Shown: piece after piece, positions 41,578 through 51,820 of the stretch | Position numbering within the stretch: the first letter of the stretch is position 1 | Layout of the letters: each line of letters begins with the position of its first letter | From: Anisodus tanguticus | Lineage: Eukaryota; Streptophyta; Magnoliopsida; Solanales; Solanaceae | Length of the DNA stretch: 64,000 bases | Assembly (NCBI GenBank): GCA_034509755.1 | Contig: CM067557.1 | Coordinates: 14,492,001-14,556,000, forward strand | Direction of reading: 5' to 3' | Made by a program: the position numbers and the translations under genes | Notes under the pieces: model-generated | What the model was told of the DNA's origin: nothing | Databases searched by the model: none | Seen by the model: only the letters and a program-made list of their open reading frames with translations

Positions 41578-43353
41578 CTACCCTATGAGCATTTTTATTT
41601 TGTTAACATATTGATGCTCCAAATAGAAATTACAGTAGAGTTGTAGCTTCTGCACAAAAGAATCAATGTAAAAATTCTCAAGCCCTTTGCTCAATAAGAA
41701 CTCCCTCCACTTTGCCTGATTCGCTCTTATTTCCCTCCCTCTTCACTCTCATCATTCATCAACATTTTTATGGCCTTACAAACACCTTCTCTAGTGAACA
41801 TTCCATTTTCTTCAACTCCAACTTTCAAGTCTCCACCAAACAATCTTGCATTAATAAATTTATCACCAAAATTTGGGACTAACACCAATTGACACTCATT
41901 AATCATGGCCTCTAATAAAGAGTTTCCACCACAATGAGTGAAAAAACACCCCATTTTAGGATGAGATAACATCAATTGTTGATCTGCCCAACCTAAATGA
42001 ACAATGCCTTTTCCTTCTGTTCTCTCCTTGAAACCTTCCGGTAATGCCTCTTCAATTATCTCAGATTCGAAAGGCGGTTTTAAAGCAGCAAAAAAGGGAA
42101 GACCAATAAGTTCAAGACCTAAAGCCAATTCTTGAAATTGATCTTTCTTGAGCTTGCACTCACAACCAAATGCACAGAAAATGACTGTCTTTTCCTGGAA
42201 TTTTCTGAGTCACTTTGACCAATTTTCCTCTGTAGTTGAAGCTTCTATTGGTTCTGACAAGATTGGTCCAGCTAAAATGACTGGTTTCTTGAACTTATTC
42301 TCAACAAAATCACAATAGGGTCCTTCAATTTCTCGAGTAGTTTTGAATGCGATGGCATCCCCATCTTGAAAAGACAAAAGCAAACGTTGAGTGAACGATA
42401 CAGAGCCAGAGCTACTAGAATCGCTTTTCCCATCGAATGTAGAGTTGTGATCAAGCGACCTTCGTGTTTTTGGAGTTTGATGGATGAATTAGGAGGAAAA
42501 CCAAGTGGAGGTTCCATCATTTCTGAAAGAAATAATCTCCTTGATTATTTTCATTAATTGAAAGGTATATATACAAGTTACAAATAGGAGAATCCTATTC
42601 GTATTCTACTCCTAAAACCTTATTCTACCATAATTCTAACTATACAATTATGGTAAGTGTACAAGACTAATTAAGGTAACATCTACACTACAATATTACA
42701 TCAATATACATTCCTAATATACATTACTTCTATACTGCCCGTGATGGGCCTCTGCCGAGATGGGCTACTGGAAAGCCCACTGCCACTGCTACTGCCCGTG
42801 ATGGGCTGAAGGCCACTGCTATACCTGTGGTATACACTATGTATACTAAGTATATATCACGGGTATATATATCTTGTTTAACAATTTCAGCTTCTGAAAT
42901 TGGTTGTTCGCCACACATAAGATAACCGACAGATGATGGAGTGATGGAACAATAATTTATGGACTTCACTCCATATTTTCAAGCCACGGATGGAACCCAA
43001 CATGAAAAATCATAAAGAATGAAGTGGGGTTTGAGTTCTTGAATTAAAGACTCAATCTTTGGTTTTGTGAGATCCAATGCTTGACAAAGAAGATTCTGCT
43101 TGAAGATAGGAACATCTGAAGTTGTTTCGGCTCCGAGTGGGAGGCCTTCAACATGAGGCATTGTGACGGATTTGAAGTTAATGAGTTTAGAATAATAATT
43201 GAATTTTTTCAACTTAGGACGTGTTTTTTCAGGGTGGACAAAGAAAATTGTGTGGCCTCTGTGTGCAAGTTTATTGGAGAGATGAAGAAATGAAGTAAGA
43301 TGGCCCATGGCATTCCATGGATACATAATAAAGCTGAGCTTCTTGTCCTCCAT
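41578..43353 (-). pseudogene. UDP-glycosyltransferase (UGT79/UGT91-like) pseudogene split by a solo LTR
   Basis: ATG at 43353 opens MEDKKLSFIMYPWNAMGHLT with the N-terminal acceptor-domain motif, then HPEKTRPKLKKFNYYS and LKPHFILYDFSCWVPSVA followed by TGA where Trp is expected. The frame runs on as KYGVKSINYCSITPSSVGYL to SEAE, is interrupted by the LTR at 42524-42883, and resumes as MMEPPLGFPPNSSIKL. Next come REIEGPYCDFVENKFKKPVI, another Trp-to-TGA change in WSKxLRKF, FCAFGCECKLKKDQFQELAL, and the donor-sugar (PSPG) box LGWADQQLMLSHPKMGCFFT, HCGGNSLLEAM. A last frameshift near 41725 leads into AKWREFLLSKGLENFYID and a stop at 41578-41580. Length without the LTR is about 470 codons, normal for the family. 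Such enzymes put sugars on flavonoids or other small molecules. Confidence 0.88.
42524..42883 (-). repeat. Solo LTR (360 bp) inside the UGT pseudogene
   Basis: Flanked by ATTTC at 42519-42523 and 42884-42888. On the minus strand it starts TGTTAAACAAG and ends TTTCTTTCA; its 3' half matches the LTRs of 30634-35667. The internal part is missing, as after recombination between two LTRs. It contains several TGGGCC/TGGGCT words on either strand (42745-42812). Confidence 0.95.
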
Positions 43354-43859
43354 TTATTTGATATGCAAATCAACAATTTGTACTGTGTTTAAGGTCTATG
43401 CGCTAATAATACAAAAAGTATTTACAATCAGGTTACTTATAAGGCAATTACAAGCAAATTTGTTGATAAGGATTAATTGGCAACATACCAAAAATTGTAA
43501 TTAACCTGGAGCCTAAGTTATATATACAGTGTAGAATATTACATCGTCGGATCACCTTTACATTTTGTAGTAGCAGATAACCTATTTTATTTTTAAGATT
43601 ACAAATCTCACATTTTAAGAAGACTTACTTGTAAATATTTTTTGAGTAATCAAACTAACAGTATATTAACATAAACTCATTAACCTACCATTACATACAA
43701 TATGTCGATAATGTGTAAAAATCCTTACATTATTTAATGTATATAACTTAAATCATTTCTACAAAAAAAAAACAAGTAAGAATAGAAGGAAGAAATTAGA
43801 ACTCCTCACATTTCAACAGAAAATAATTAGTGAGTTGTACTGTTACATCACGTTATATT
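43354..43859. other. Upstream region of the UGT pseudogene
   Basis: Non-coding. On the minus strand a TATA-like stretch (GTATATATAACTTAGG, about 43515-43530) lies some 165 bp before the UGT ATG and may be the old promoter. Nothing else recognised. Confidence 0.45.
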
Positions 43860-44613
43860 TGTTGGGAAGAAACGAACAATAACCAAATTGCACGACAAGG
43901 TAATTGCGGAAGGATACTCAAGTCAAAAAACTTCCCACACTATTTGAACAAGAGGAGCAAGCTAATTTCAAGCACAAACGGATATATGGACAACATTTAT
44001 ACCAACAATAAAATATCAAAGCAAGCAAAAATAAATCGAATGCAAGAGACATCAAATTTACATGGAAAACCCCCTTCAATGTGAAGAGAAAACAACCACG
44101 GGACCTCCGCCCACAAAAGCTCTACTAAAATCAACAAGAGTTACAACAATGTTCTCCAAATGGCTACAACATCAACGCCAAAGACGGAGCAACAATACAT
44201 AAAAGATAGCATCAAAACTAGTGAAGAAATGAGAGAAATCACCCTAAAAAATGAGCTATTGTTCGTGCTTGAAAATTGGAGCTACAGACGACAAATACAA
44301 TCTCCACCATTGAAATCGAAGAACCAGATGTTGAGAACCCCAGTTAACATTTGAGCACGATCCAACGGTTAATGAAATGGAAAATGATATTTGAAGTGGA
44401 TTGCTGTAGCAGATTTTCAATGTGCGAAAATCAGCTTTTCTCTCTCAAGTTTTCTCTCTATATGGCTGATATGAATTCACTTATGTGTATATTAAATAAG
44501 ACATAAGTTGATCCCATAAATAGTGAGTTTTAGGGAAAAGTGAGTTGGTCTGAATTGGATTGGGTTTTATAATCCAATTCCATATAGGAAGGGAAAATTC
44601 AAAATCCCAATAA
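43860..44613 (-). repeat. 3' LTR of the Tnt1-like element
   Basis: 754 bp, very similar along its length to 48634-49389. The terminal TG on the minus strand is TT here (TTATTGGGATTTT against TGTTGGATTTTTGGG). The polypurine tract GAGAGGGGGAAAA (minus strand) lies at 44614-44627. Confidence 0.9.
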
Positions 44614-44699
44614 TTTTCCCCCTCTCGACTATGTGGAAGAAACCGCCATCCCGGCGATCAAGCAACAATCCTCGAACTTCCCTTTTGGCAAATATTTTG

Positions 44700-45180
44700 T
44701 CAACATATCTGAACCATTATATCGAGGTGAATCTTCTCAAGTTTAAGCAACTTAGAATCCAACACACCTCTAATCAAATGGTATCTCACATCAATATGTT
44801 TCGACCTACCATGAAAAGTAGAGTTCTTGTCAAGATGAATAATACTCTGACTGTCGCAATAAAGCACATACCTCTCTTGAGTAAAGTCAAGTTCCTCCAT
44901 AAATCTCTTCATCCAGAGCAACTCTTTACAAGCCTCAACGGCAACAATAAGCTCAACGTCTGTAGTAGATAGAGCAATACATTTTTGCAACCTAGATTGC
45001 CAAGATACATCTCCCCCTGCAAAAGTAACCAAGTAGCCTGAAGTAGACTTGTGAGTATCAACATCACCGACCATATCTGAATCAGTGTAACAAAAAAATA
45101 TAGGCTTCTCTGTCCCAAAATACAAACTCAAACTAGAAGTGCCACAAAGATATCTCAAAATCCACTTCACAACATTTCAA
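44700..45180 (-). pseudogene. Copia RNase H (Tnt1-like element)
   Basis: Open over 156 codons: MKWILRYLCGTSSLSLYFGT, FFCYTDSDMVGDVDTHKST, SGYLVTFAGGDVSWQSRLQK, CIALSTTDVELIVAVEACKE, LYCDSQSIIHLDKNSTF and HIDVRYHLIRGVLDS. The Asp-Glu-Asp set is visible (TDSD, TDVEL, CDSQ). The frame ends upstream where the histidine after the Cys/Phe block is lost. Confidence 0.88.
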
Positions 45181-46310
45181 TGCTCTCTTCCTATATTAGA
45201 AAGAAAACGGATAACAATACCAACAACATGAGCAATATCTGATCTCGTACAAATCATCGCATACATCAAACTACCAACAACTGAAGCATAATGAACTTTC
45301 TTTATATCTTCCTTCTCATCATCACTGGAAGGACACTGCTTTGTGCTCAATTTGAAGTCCATAGCTAAAGGTGTACGGACAACCTTAGCTTTATCCATGT
45401 TGAACCTGCGAAGTACTTTCGGAATGTACTTCTTTTGTGTTAACCACAACTTTTTGGCCTCTTTGTCATGGACAATCTGTGTGCCAAGAATCAGTCTTAC
45501 TGGCAAAAGAATTATTCAACTTTTGAATTCTGCAAGCATTATGACCAACGACAAGCATGTCATCAACATAAAACAATAAAATGATAATGTCACCATCAGA
45601 GAACTTTTGCACAAAAACACAACTATCTGAAAAAGTCTTTTTGAAGCCTTGTTGACTCATAAAAGAACCAAACTTCTTGTACCACTGCCTGGGAGCTTGT
45701 TTCAAACCATACAAGCTTTTCTTTAATTTGCAAACATAATTCTCTTTTCCTTTGACATCAAAACCTTTTGGCTGCTCTATATAAATTTCTTCATCTAAGT
45801 CACCATGGAGAAAAACAGTTTTAACGTTCATTTGCTCAACTTCTAAATCTAGACTTGAAGCTAAGCCCAGAACAATCCAAATGGATGACATCTTCATAAC
45901 TAGAGAAAAGATTTCATCAAAATCAACTCCATTCTTCTAATTAAAGCCCTTTACAACCAATCTAGCCTTATACCATGGAACTGGATTACCATCTTCATGT
46001 TTCACCCTAAAAACCCACATGTTTTTCAAAGCTTTTATGTCTTTGGGAAGCTTAATCAGATCAAATGTATTATTATCATGTAAAGATTTAATCTCATCTT
46101 GCATAGCATAAAACCACCTTTCTTTTCCTTCACTATCCATGACCTCATCAAAACTCTCAGGTTCTCCCCCGTCAGTCAAGAGTACAAACTCATTGGGAGA
46201 ATAATGAGACGAATGTACTTTCTCTCTAGTAGATCTTCTAAGAGAACTCTTTATAGCATCAATAGCAACTGGTTGCTGGCTAACCACAGCATCTGGCACT
46301 GAGCATCAAT
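45181..46310 (-). pseudogene. Copia reverse transcriptase (Tnt1-like element)
   Basis: In minus-strand order: PESFDEVMDSEGKERWFYAM, QDEIKSLHDNNTFDLIKLPK and MWVFRVKHEDGNPVPWYKAR (46299-45937), a stop and small break near 45940, then LEVEQMNVKTVFLHGDLDEE, KKSLYGLKQAPRQWYKKFG, LLFYVDDMLVVGHN with an intact YVDD (about 45550-45561), a frameshift near 45480, and KKYIPKVLRRFNMDKAKVVR to MYAMICTRSDIAHVVG. The usual DVKTAFLHGDL motif has Asn for Asp (MNVKTAF-type). Confidence 0.88.
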
Positions 46311-46414
46311 GACATCATATTGAACATGATCACTATCTTCATTATCAACTTGATCTTCATTATTTTGAAGATTTTCTTCAGGTGCAATAGTCATAGGAAT
46401 TAGATCAACATTAA

Positions 46415-47240
46415 CTATGCTCTTACTGCTCTGAGAATCAACCTTCTCGGCTTTGTCAAAATCTTCAGTTGTCTAGTCTTCAAAGAACACAATATCACAT
46501 CTTCTAACAATTTTTTTCTCAACTGGATCATAGAAATGATAGCTGAATTCATCTTGACCATAACCAATGAAGATAAACTATCTAGTTTTAACTTCCAGCT
46601 TTGACCTCTCATCCTTAGGAACATGCACAAATGTCTTACACCCAAAAACTCTCAAATGAGCATAAGAGACATCCTTACCAAACCAAACTCTATCAGGGAC
46701 TTTACCTTCCAAAGCAATAGTAGGATATAAATTGATAACATATGCAGCAGTATTAAGTGTTTCTGCCCAAAATGAATCTGGCAACTTAGCATCTGAAAGC
46801 AAACATCTAACCCTTTCAACTAGAGTTATGTTCATTCTCTCTGCTAAACTATTTAACTGAGGAGTCTTGGGAGGAGTTTTGTAATGCCGAATATCATCCT
46901 CTCTGCAATAATTATCAAAAGGACCAATATATTCACCACTATTGTTTAAGAGAATGCATTTTAGTTTCTTCCATGTCTGCCTCTCAACCAGGGCCTGAAA
47001 AGTCTTGAACACACCAAGTCTTTGATCATTGGACTTCAAATGATATACCAGAGTTTACGAGAATGATCATCAATAAAAGTTACAAAGTAAAGTGCACCAC
47101 CAAGAGACCTTACTTTTAAAGGACCACACAAATCAGAATGTACCAACTCTAGTAAATCAAGCTTTCGTGAAGGCGAATGATTCTGAAAAGAAACTATTTT
47201 CTGTTCTCGGCTAAGCAATGAACACGCCTCTTTAACTTTG
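46415..47240 (-). pseudogene. Copia integrase (Tnt1-like element)
   Basis: LLELVHSDLCGPLKVRSLGG (first Asp), FVTFIDDHSRKLWYII, then QTWKKLKCILLNNSGEYIGP (second Asp of the LRSDNGGEY motif is Asn here), NSLAERMNITLVERVRCLLS (Glu), FWAETLNTAAYVINLYPTIA, AHLRVFGCKTFVHVPKDERS. A frame break lies at about 47037. The second catalytic Asp is replaced, so even a repaired frame would lack a normal triad. Confidence 0.86.
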
Positions 47241-48600
47241 CTTGTTTCACTCTAGAAAGAAAATTCTTCTTAGCCAAACTATCAATCCCCTTTCTCGTTC
47301 ATATGACGCAACCTTCTATGCCATAACTCTAATGAAGTATCATTCTCCACCAAATTTACCGAGTCTCTACAAATGGAGCCCTGAAATAAGTACAAGTCAG
47401 ATATCTTGTCACCTCGAATCACAACCATTGAATCTCTAAGAAGCTTTCACTGGCCACCATCAAAGGTTTGATCATAACCCTCATCATCAAGCTTTCCTAC
47501 AAAATTAAATTCAGACAAATATCTGGAGCATGCTTGACATTGTTAAGAACCAACCTCGAACTATTCTTACTTTTCAAGCAAACTGTACCAATGCCCAATA
47601 CCTCAACCTCACTATCATTACCCATTTGTCATATTCCAAAATTACATGGAGTATAAGAAGAAAATAATTCCTTCTTTGGCATGACATGAGAAGTGGCATC
47701 TGAATTCGCAAACCATGTAGACTCATCACAAACAAGATTGATTTCATTTTTACCACAAACAACAAGAAGGTCATTTTCAGCAACAATAGCAACATGATTT
47801 TCATTATCGTCATCCTTCTTTTGCTATTTTTGATCTCTCTTAAACCTGTAGCAGTGTTTCTAGATATGCCCTTCCTTGTGACAATAGTGATATATAACAT
47901 TCTTGTACCTGGATCTTGAGTAGTTTCTACTTTTGCCTCTGGCATTCTGACCTCTGAAGTTACTTCTCCCCCTGTCTTCAGTAACCAAAATATTGGAGTG
48001 TGAAGCTAAAGAAGATGAGGCTTGAAATCTTATTCGTATCTCTTCATTTAAGACACCACTCTTGACATATTTCATAGTTGCAACACCACTAGGAGCAGAA
48101 TTAGTCAAAGAAACCCGAATAGTTTCCCAAGAGTCTGGTAGAGTATTAAGAATCCAAAGTCCCTATAATTCATTATCAAACTTGACACCCATTCCAGATA
48201 GCTGGTCAAGGACACCCTAGAAATCATTAATATGATCAGAAATAGGATTGCCCTATTTGAATCTAATATTCATCAATTGCTTCAGTAGAAACAATTTGTT
48301 ATTGCTAGTCTTCGAAGCATAAAGTGTCTCGAGTTTATCCCATAAACTTCTAGCATGTGTCTCATTCACAATATGATTACGCACATTATCTTCAACCCAT
48401 TGTCTGATATAACCACAAACATGTAGGTGTTCAAATTCTCAATCTTCATCATTCATAAACTCGGGCTTGTTAGAAGCAAACACATGTAAATGCATTTTCT
48501 TGACAAATAAAATATCTTTCATCTTGCCTTTCCAAATATGGTATTACTGTCATTTAAACAAATCATCTTGTTCATATTTGCCTCCATCATTCAAATAGAC
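47241..48600 (-). pseudogene. Copia gag and protease region (Tnt1-like element)
   Basis: A degenerate Gag precedes a CCHC-type knuckle readable as YHYCHKEGHI near 47865 (minus), then CYRFKRD and acidic text. The protease region reads TWFANSDATSHVMPKKELFS, where the catalytic D-S-G is N-S-D, and IGTVCLKSKNSSRLVLNNV with the pre-integrase part after it. Several stops interrupt the Gag frame between 47946 and 48530. Confidence 0.8.
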
Positions 48601-48618
48601 AATCAAATACAACCGCAA

Positions 48619-48630
48619 GCTCTGATACCA
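48619..48630 (-). promoter_or_regulatory. Primer-binding site of the Tnt1-like element
   Basis: TGGTATCAGAGC on the minus strand, three bases inside the 5' LTR end. Perfect match to the start of the initiator tRNA-Met complement. Confidence 0.9.
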
Positions 48631-48633
48631 CTT

Positions 48634-49389
48634 TGCTGGAAAGAAACGAGTAATAACCAAATTGCACGACAAGGTAAATGCGGAAGGATACTCAAGTCAA
48701 AAAACTTCTCATACTATTTGAACAAGAGGAGCAAACTAATTTCAAGCACAAATGTATATATGAACAGTAGCTATACCAACAAAAAAATATCAAAGCAAGC
48801 AATAATATATTGAATGCAAGAGACACTAAACTTATGTGGAAAACCCCCTTCAATGTGAAGAGGAAACAACCACGGGACCTCCGCCCACAAAAGCTCCACT
48901 AAAATCAACAAGAGTTACAACAATATTCTCCAAATGGATACAACATCAACGCCAAATACGGAGCAACAATATATAAAATATAGCACCAAAACTAGGGAAG
49001 AAAGGGGAGAAATCACCCCCAAAAATGAGTTACTGTTCGTGCTCGAAAACAGGAGCTACAGACGAAAAAATCAATCTCCACCGTTGAAATCGAAGAACCA
49101 GATGTTGAGAACCCCCAGTTCAAATTTGAGCACGATCCAGCGGTTAACGAAACAAAAAATGTTGTTTGAAGCGGACTGTTGTAGCAGATTTTTAATGTGC
49201 GAAAATCAGTTTTTCTCTCCCAAGTTTTCTCTCTATATGGCTGCTATGAATTCACTCTTGTGTATATGAAATAAGACCTAAGTTGATCCTATATATAATG
49301 AGTTTTAGGGGAAAAGTGGACTGATCCAAATTGGATTAGGTTTTATTAATCCAATTCCACATAGGAAGGAAAATCCCAAAAATCCAACA
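48634..49389 (-). repeat. 5' LTR of the Tnt1-like element
   Basis: 756 bp; on the minus strand it starts TGTTGGATTTTTGGG and ends TTTCCAGCA. Differs from the 3' LTR by scattered substitutions and small indels. Confidence 0.92.
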
Positions 49390-49457
49390 ATATTTAGATA
49401 AGCAAAAGGTATAATCCGCCTAAAGAAAAGGTAAAATTGAAGTACAAACCAATAATA

Positions 49458-49664
49458 CTCTCTCGACTCCATGTTGTGTGAAACTATTTGATTGAACACA
49501 AAATTTAAAATAAAATATTTTAAATGTGAGGTACTATAAGATCATGCCATTAAATATAGAATAAGAAAGCTAAAGTTGAAGTTATTTTCAAATGTTAGAA
49601 ATGGGTCATTTTTTGAAACAAATTAAAAATGAAAAGGGTATGACGTAAAAGAGAACTGATGGAG
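49458..49664. mobile_element. Stowaway-like MITE
   Basis: Left CTCTCTCGACTCCATGTTGT; right, reverse complemented, CTCCATCAGTTCTCTTTTAC. Flanked by TA at 49456-49457 and 49665-49666. The inside (GTGAAACTATTTGATTG, ACACAAAATTTAAAATAAA) resembles nightshade Stowaway MITEs derived from CTCCCTCCGTCCCAATTTAT-type ends. Confidence 0.65.
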
Positions 49665-49797
49665 TAATTGACAAGGCATCCAAATAGAATTTTCTTTGAT
49701 CATAGCAACTAAGTGGAGAATCATGACGATAAAGAAACGAACTAAAGGGAAAAGTATTCCAAAGCAAACCACAAAGACTAAAGAAAAAAAGAGACGG

Positions 49798-50141
49798 CCT
49801 TGTAAATTGTAGACATAAGGAAAAGGTATATTATGAAGTAATATAAGAAAAATACGTGTCATTGAAAATTGGGAAGGACAAAAAGAACGTAGAAAAGGGT
49901 CTTCCTATTCTTAACAAGTACTAATATAACAAGGGGCTAAGTAACTACCAATTTTTTACCAATAGACAGCCTTGTAAATTGTAGACATAAGGAAAAGGTA
50001 TATTATGAAGTAATATAAGAAAAATATGTGTCATTGAAAATTGGGAAGGACAAAAAGAACGTAGAAAGGGGTCTTCCTATTCTTAACAAGTACTAATATA
50101 ACAAGGGACTAAGGAATCACCAATTTTTTTTACCAATAACC
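49798..50141 (+). repeat. 172-bp tandem duplication
   Basis: CCTTGTAAATTGTAGACATA starts at 49798 and again at 49970. The two units stay aligned through CAAGTACTAATATAACAAGG and ACCAATTTTTT with few differences. No coding content. Confidence 0.92.
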
Positions 50142-50476
50142 AGAAATCTCTATTCGAATTGGGAAAATGAAGAAACTTCTTACAGGAAGCGATTTTCCTT
50201 TAATAAATTTTACGCGCCATGAATCTAAATTAGTTGGATCAGTAAACTTTTAATAATTAGAATCTAGAAAATTTGAAAGTAGAAGGTTAAAAAGAAAGGA
50301 CCTTTTAATGCACGATCAATCAATGTATCAAAAAAAAACTGATCAAGAGGACTCCTTCCAAATCCTCCAAATTTTCAGTGTTTTCAATATGATTCTTTTC
50401 ATGTAGTTATTAGTTGAGAAATGCAATACAAATAACAAAAAATACATTAACAAAGACATAACAGTAAAAGAATGAC

Positions 50477-50710
50477 ATCCAAAGTGTTTGGCCCAGTGGC
50501 CAATACATTAAGGTATTGTTGTATGAGGTTCCGTGTTCGAGTCCTCTGATCAGCGAGAGTGGAACCGTGTTCCCCCAAAAAAATCCCTCCATACGCGTAG
50601 GGCCAAGCGGTGTATACTAATCCCTAGGGCCAGGCCGGAGGTGGGGTTTTCTGGGGTATGGGGCCGTAATGCGGTGGGACCAGTCACTTTAAAAAGTTTA
50701 CCCTACCACA
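50477..50710 (+). repeat. SINE-like unit 1
   Basis: A-box-like TGGCCCAGTGG (about 50489-50499) and B-box-like GTGTTCGAGTCC. Ends ACTTTAAAAAGTTTACCCTA CCACA without poly(A). Confidence 0.75.
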
Positions 50711-50718
50711 GCTTTAAT

Positions 50719-50953
50719 ATCCAAAGTGTTTGGCCCGTAGCCAATACATTAGGGTATTGCTTTGTATGAGGTTCCGTGTTCGAGTCCTCTCGATCGGCGA
50801 GAGTGGAACTGTGTTCCCGAAAAAAATCCCTCCATACGCGTAGGGCCAAGCGGTGTATACTAATCCGTAAGGCCAGGCCGGAGGTGGGGTTTTCTGGGGT
50901 ATGGGGCCGTAATGCGGTGGGACCAGTCACTTTAAAAAGTTTACCCTACCACA
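50719..50953 (+). repeat. SINE-like unit 2
   Basis: Nearly identical to unit 1, joined to it by GCTTTAAT. The A box is altered (TGGCCCGTAGCC), the B box kept. Ends with the same ACCCTACCACA. Confidence 0.75.
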
Positions 50954-50958
50954 TTTGA

Positions 50959-51328
50959 TATCTAGAGGGGTCAGCTTGCTGGCATGGAGTCAACTTTGCG
51001 GCCTTAGGGTTGCAAGTTCGATTCTCCCCTCCGGATATCGTCCTCCGGGGCACATACATGTGGTAAAGCCTGGGCGCTAAAAAGCCACGCGGGCATGTTG
51101 CAGTGTGGGTTCGGTCTCCGCCAAGCCTTGTGGATGGGGCCTGTGGGGGGTCAACCTTGTAGCATTGATCCGTTGGACGCAAGAAGACACTGACCATGTG
51201 TGCACATCCCGCGATTTACCTGGTGGTGGGGTGCTGAAGGACCGGTCCCATCATCTCCAGGACGTCTGGGTAATACCGGTGAAGTAGTCAGGCGCAAGCC
51301 TGGAAACCTGGATTATCAAAAAAAAAAA
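50959..51328 (+). mobile_element. tRNA-like head plus SINE body with poly(A)
   Basis: An 80-bp tRNA-like head with B box GCAAGTTCGATTCTC stands before a SINE that starts GTCCTCCGGGGCACATAC (51041) and is collinear with the SINE at 9236-9523 to its end (AGTAGTCAGGCGCAAGCC, then TGGATTATC and poly(A)). It thus carries two tRNA-like heads, of which the second corresponds to the normal head of that SINE. Confidence 0.8.
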
Positions 51329-51429
51329 AAGAATGACACCTCTCTTTCAAATTTAAAATAAAGCATTGTCTCGATACACGTGATCCGTAAAAAGCTAATC
51401 ATTTACGAATTTCGTTCAATTTTGGCCCA

Positions 51430-51453
51430 CACTCTCTCTCTCTCTCTCTCTCA
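51430..51453 (+). repeat. CT microsatellite
   Basis: About eleven CT units in an otherwise AT-rich region. Confidence 0.9.
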
Positions 51454-51552
51454 GATGAGTTTAGAGAGTAAGCAGCCATAGGAATAATTTTATACATCAT
51501 GAGTTATATCTCCTAGTTGAATTTACAACTTTTAATGTAATAAATCAAAGAC

Positions 51553-51809
51553 GATTATAAATTGATAGAAATATAAGACAAGAAATGTAGACAAAGATCT
51601 AGAGAAGATGAATAAGACTTTCTTCTTATTTCAAGTGTATACGAGTGTTCATTCAAAGGTGAATAACATTCTAATTTATAGGATGAAACCACCCAAAAGG
51701 TTACAAATATTAAGTGCCCAAATTAATAGGTATATGTAACATACAAAAGGTTTATGGAACTTAGTGAATGTGTATGGACATTCATACAATGAATATGTAT
51801 TTCATAACA
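51553..51809 (-). repeat. 3' LTR of the 51553-57968 element
   Basis: Plus-strand start GATTATAAATTG (TG changed to GA), end ATTTCATAACA. The polypurine tract follows at 51810-51820 (minus strand CCAATGGGGAG). Confidence 0.9.
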
Positions 51810-51820
51810 CTCCCCATTGG

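Larger units (their letters stand above)
43860..49389 (-). mobile_element. Tnt1-like copia retrotransposon, minus strand, ATATT target duplication
   Basis: 5530 bp, flanked by ATATT at 43855-43859 and 49390-49394. LTRs of about 755 bp at both ends, primer-binding site, and gag-protease-integrase-reverse transcriptase-RNase H in order on the minus strand. The protein text resembles Tnt1-94 (CDSQSIIHLDKNSTFHGRSK, WFANSDATSHVMPK), unlike the other copias here. Several frame breaks make it non-autonomous. Confidence 0.93.
49390..50465. other. Non-coding spacer with MITE and tandem duplication
   Basis: Contains a Stowaway-like MITE (49458-49664) and a 172-bp tandem duplication (49798-50141). The rest is AT-rich without recognised genes. 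Confidence 0.5.
50466..51340 (+). mobile_element. Chain of SINE units sharing one target duplication
   Basis: AAAAGAATGACA stands at 50466-50477 and again at about 51325-51340 after the poly(A). Between them lie two near-identical units (50477-50710 and 50719-50953), a tRNA-like head (about 50959-51040) and a SINE body (51041-51328). Only the last unit has a poly(A) tail. The arrangement suggests that one long composite transcript, not four separate insertions, was integrated. Confidence 0.75.
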
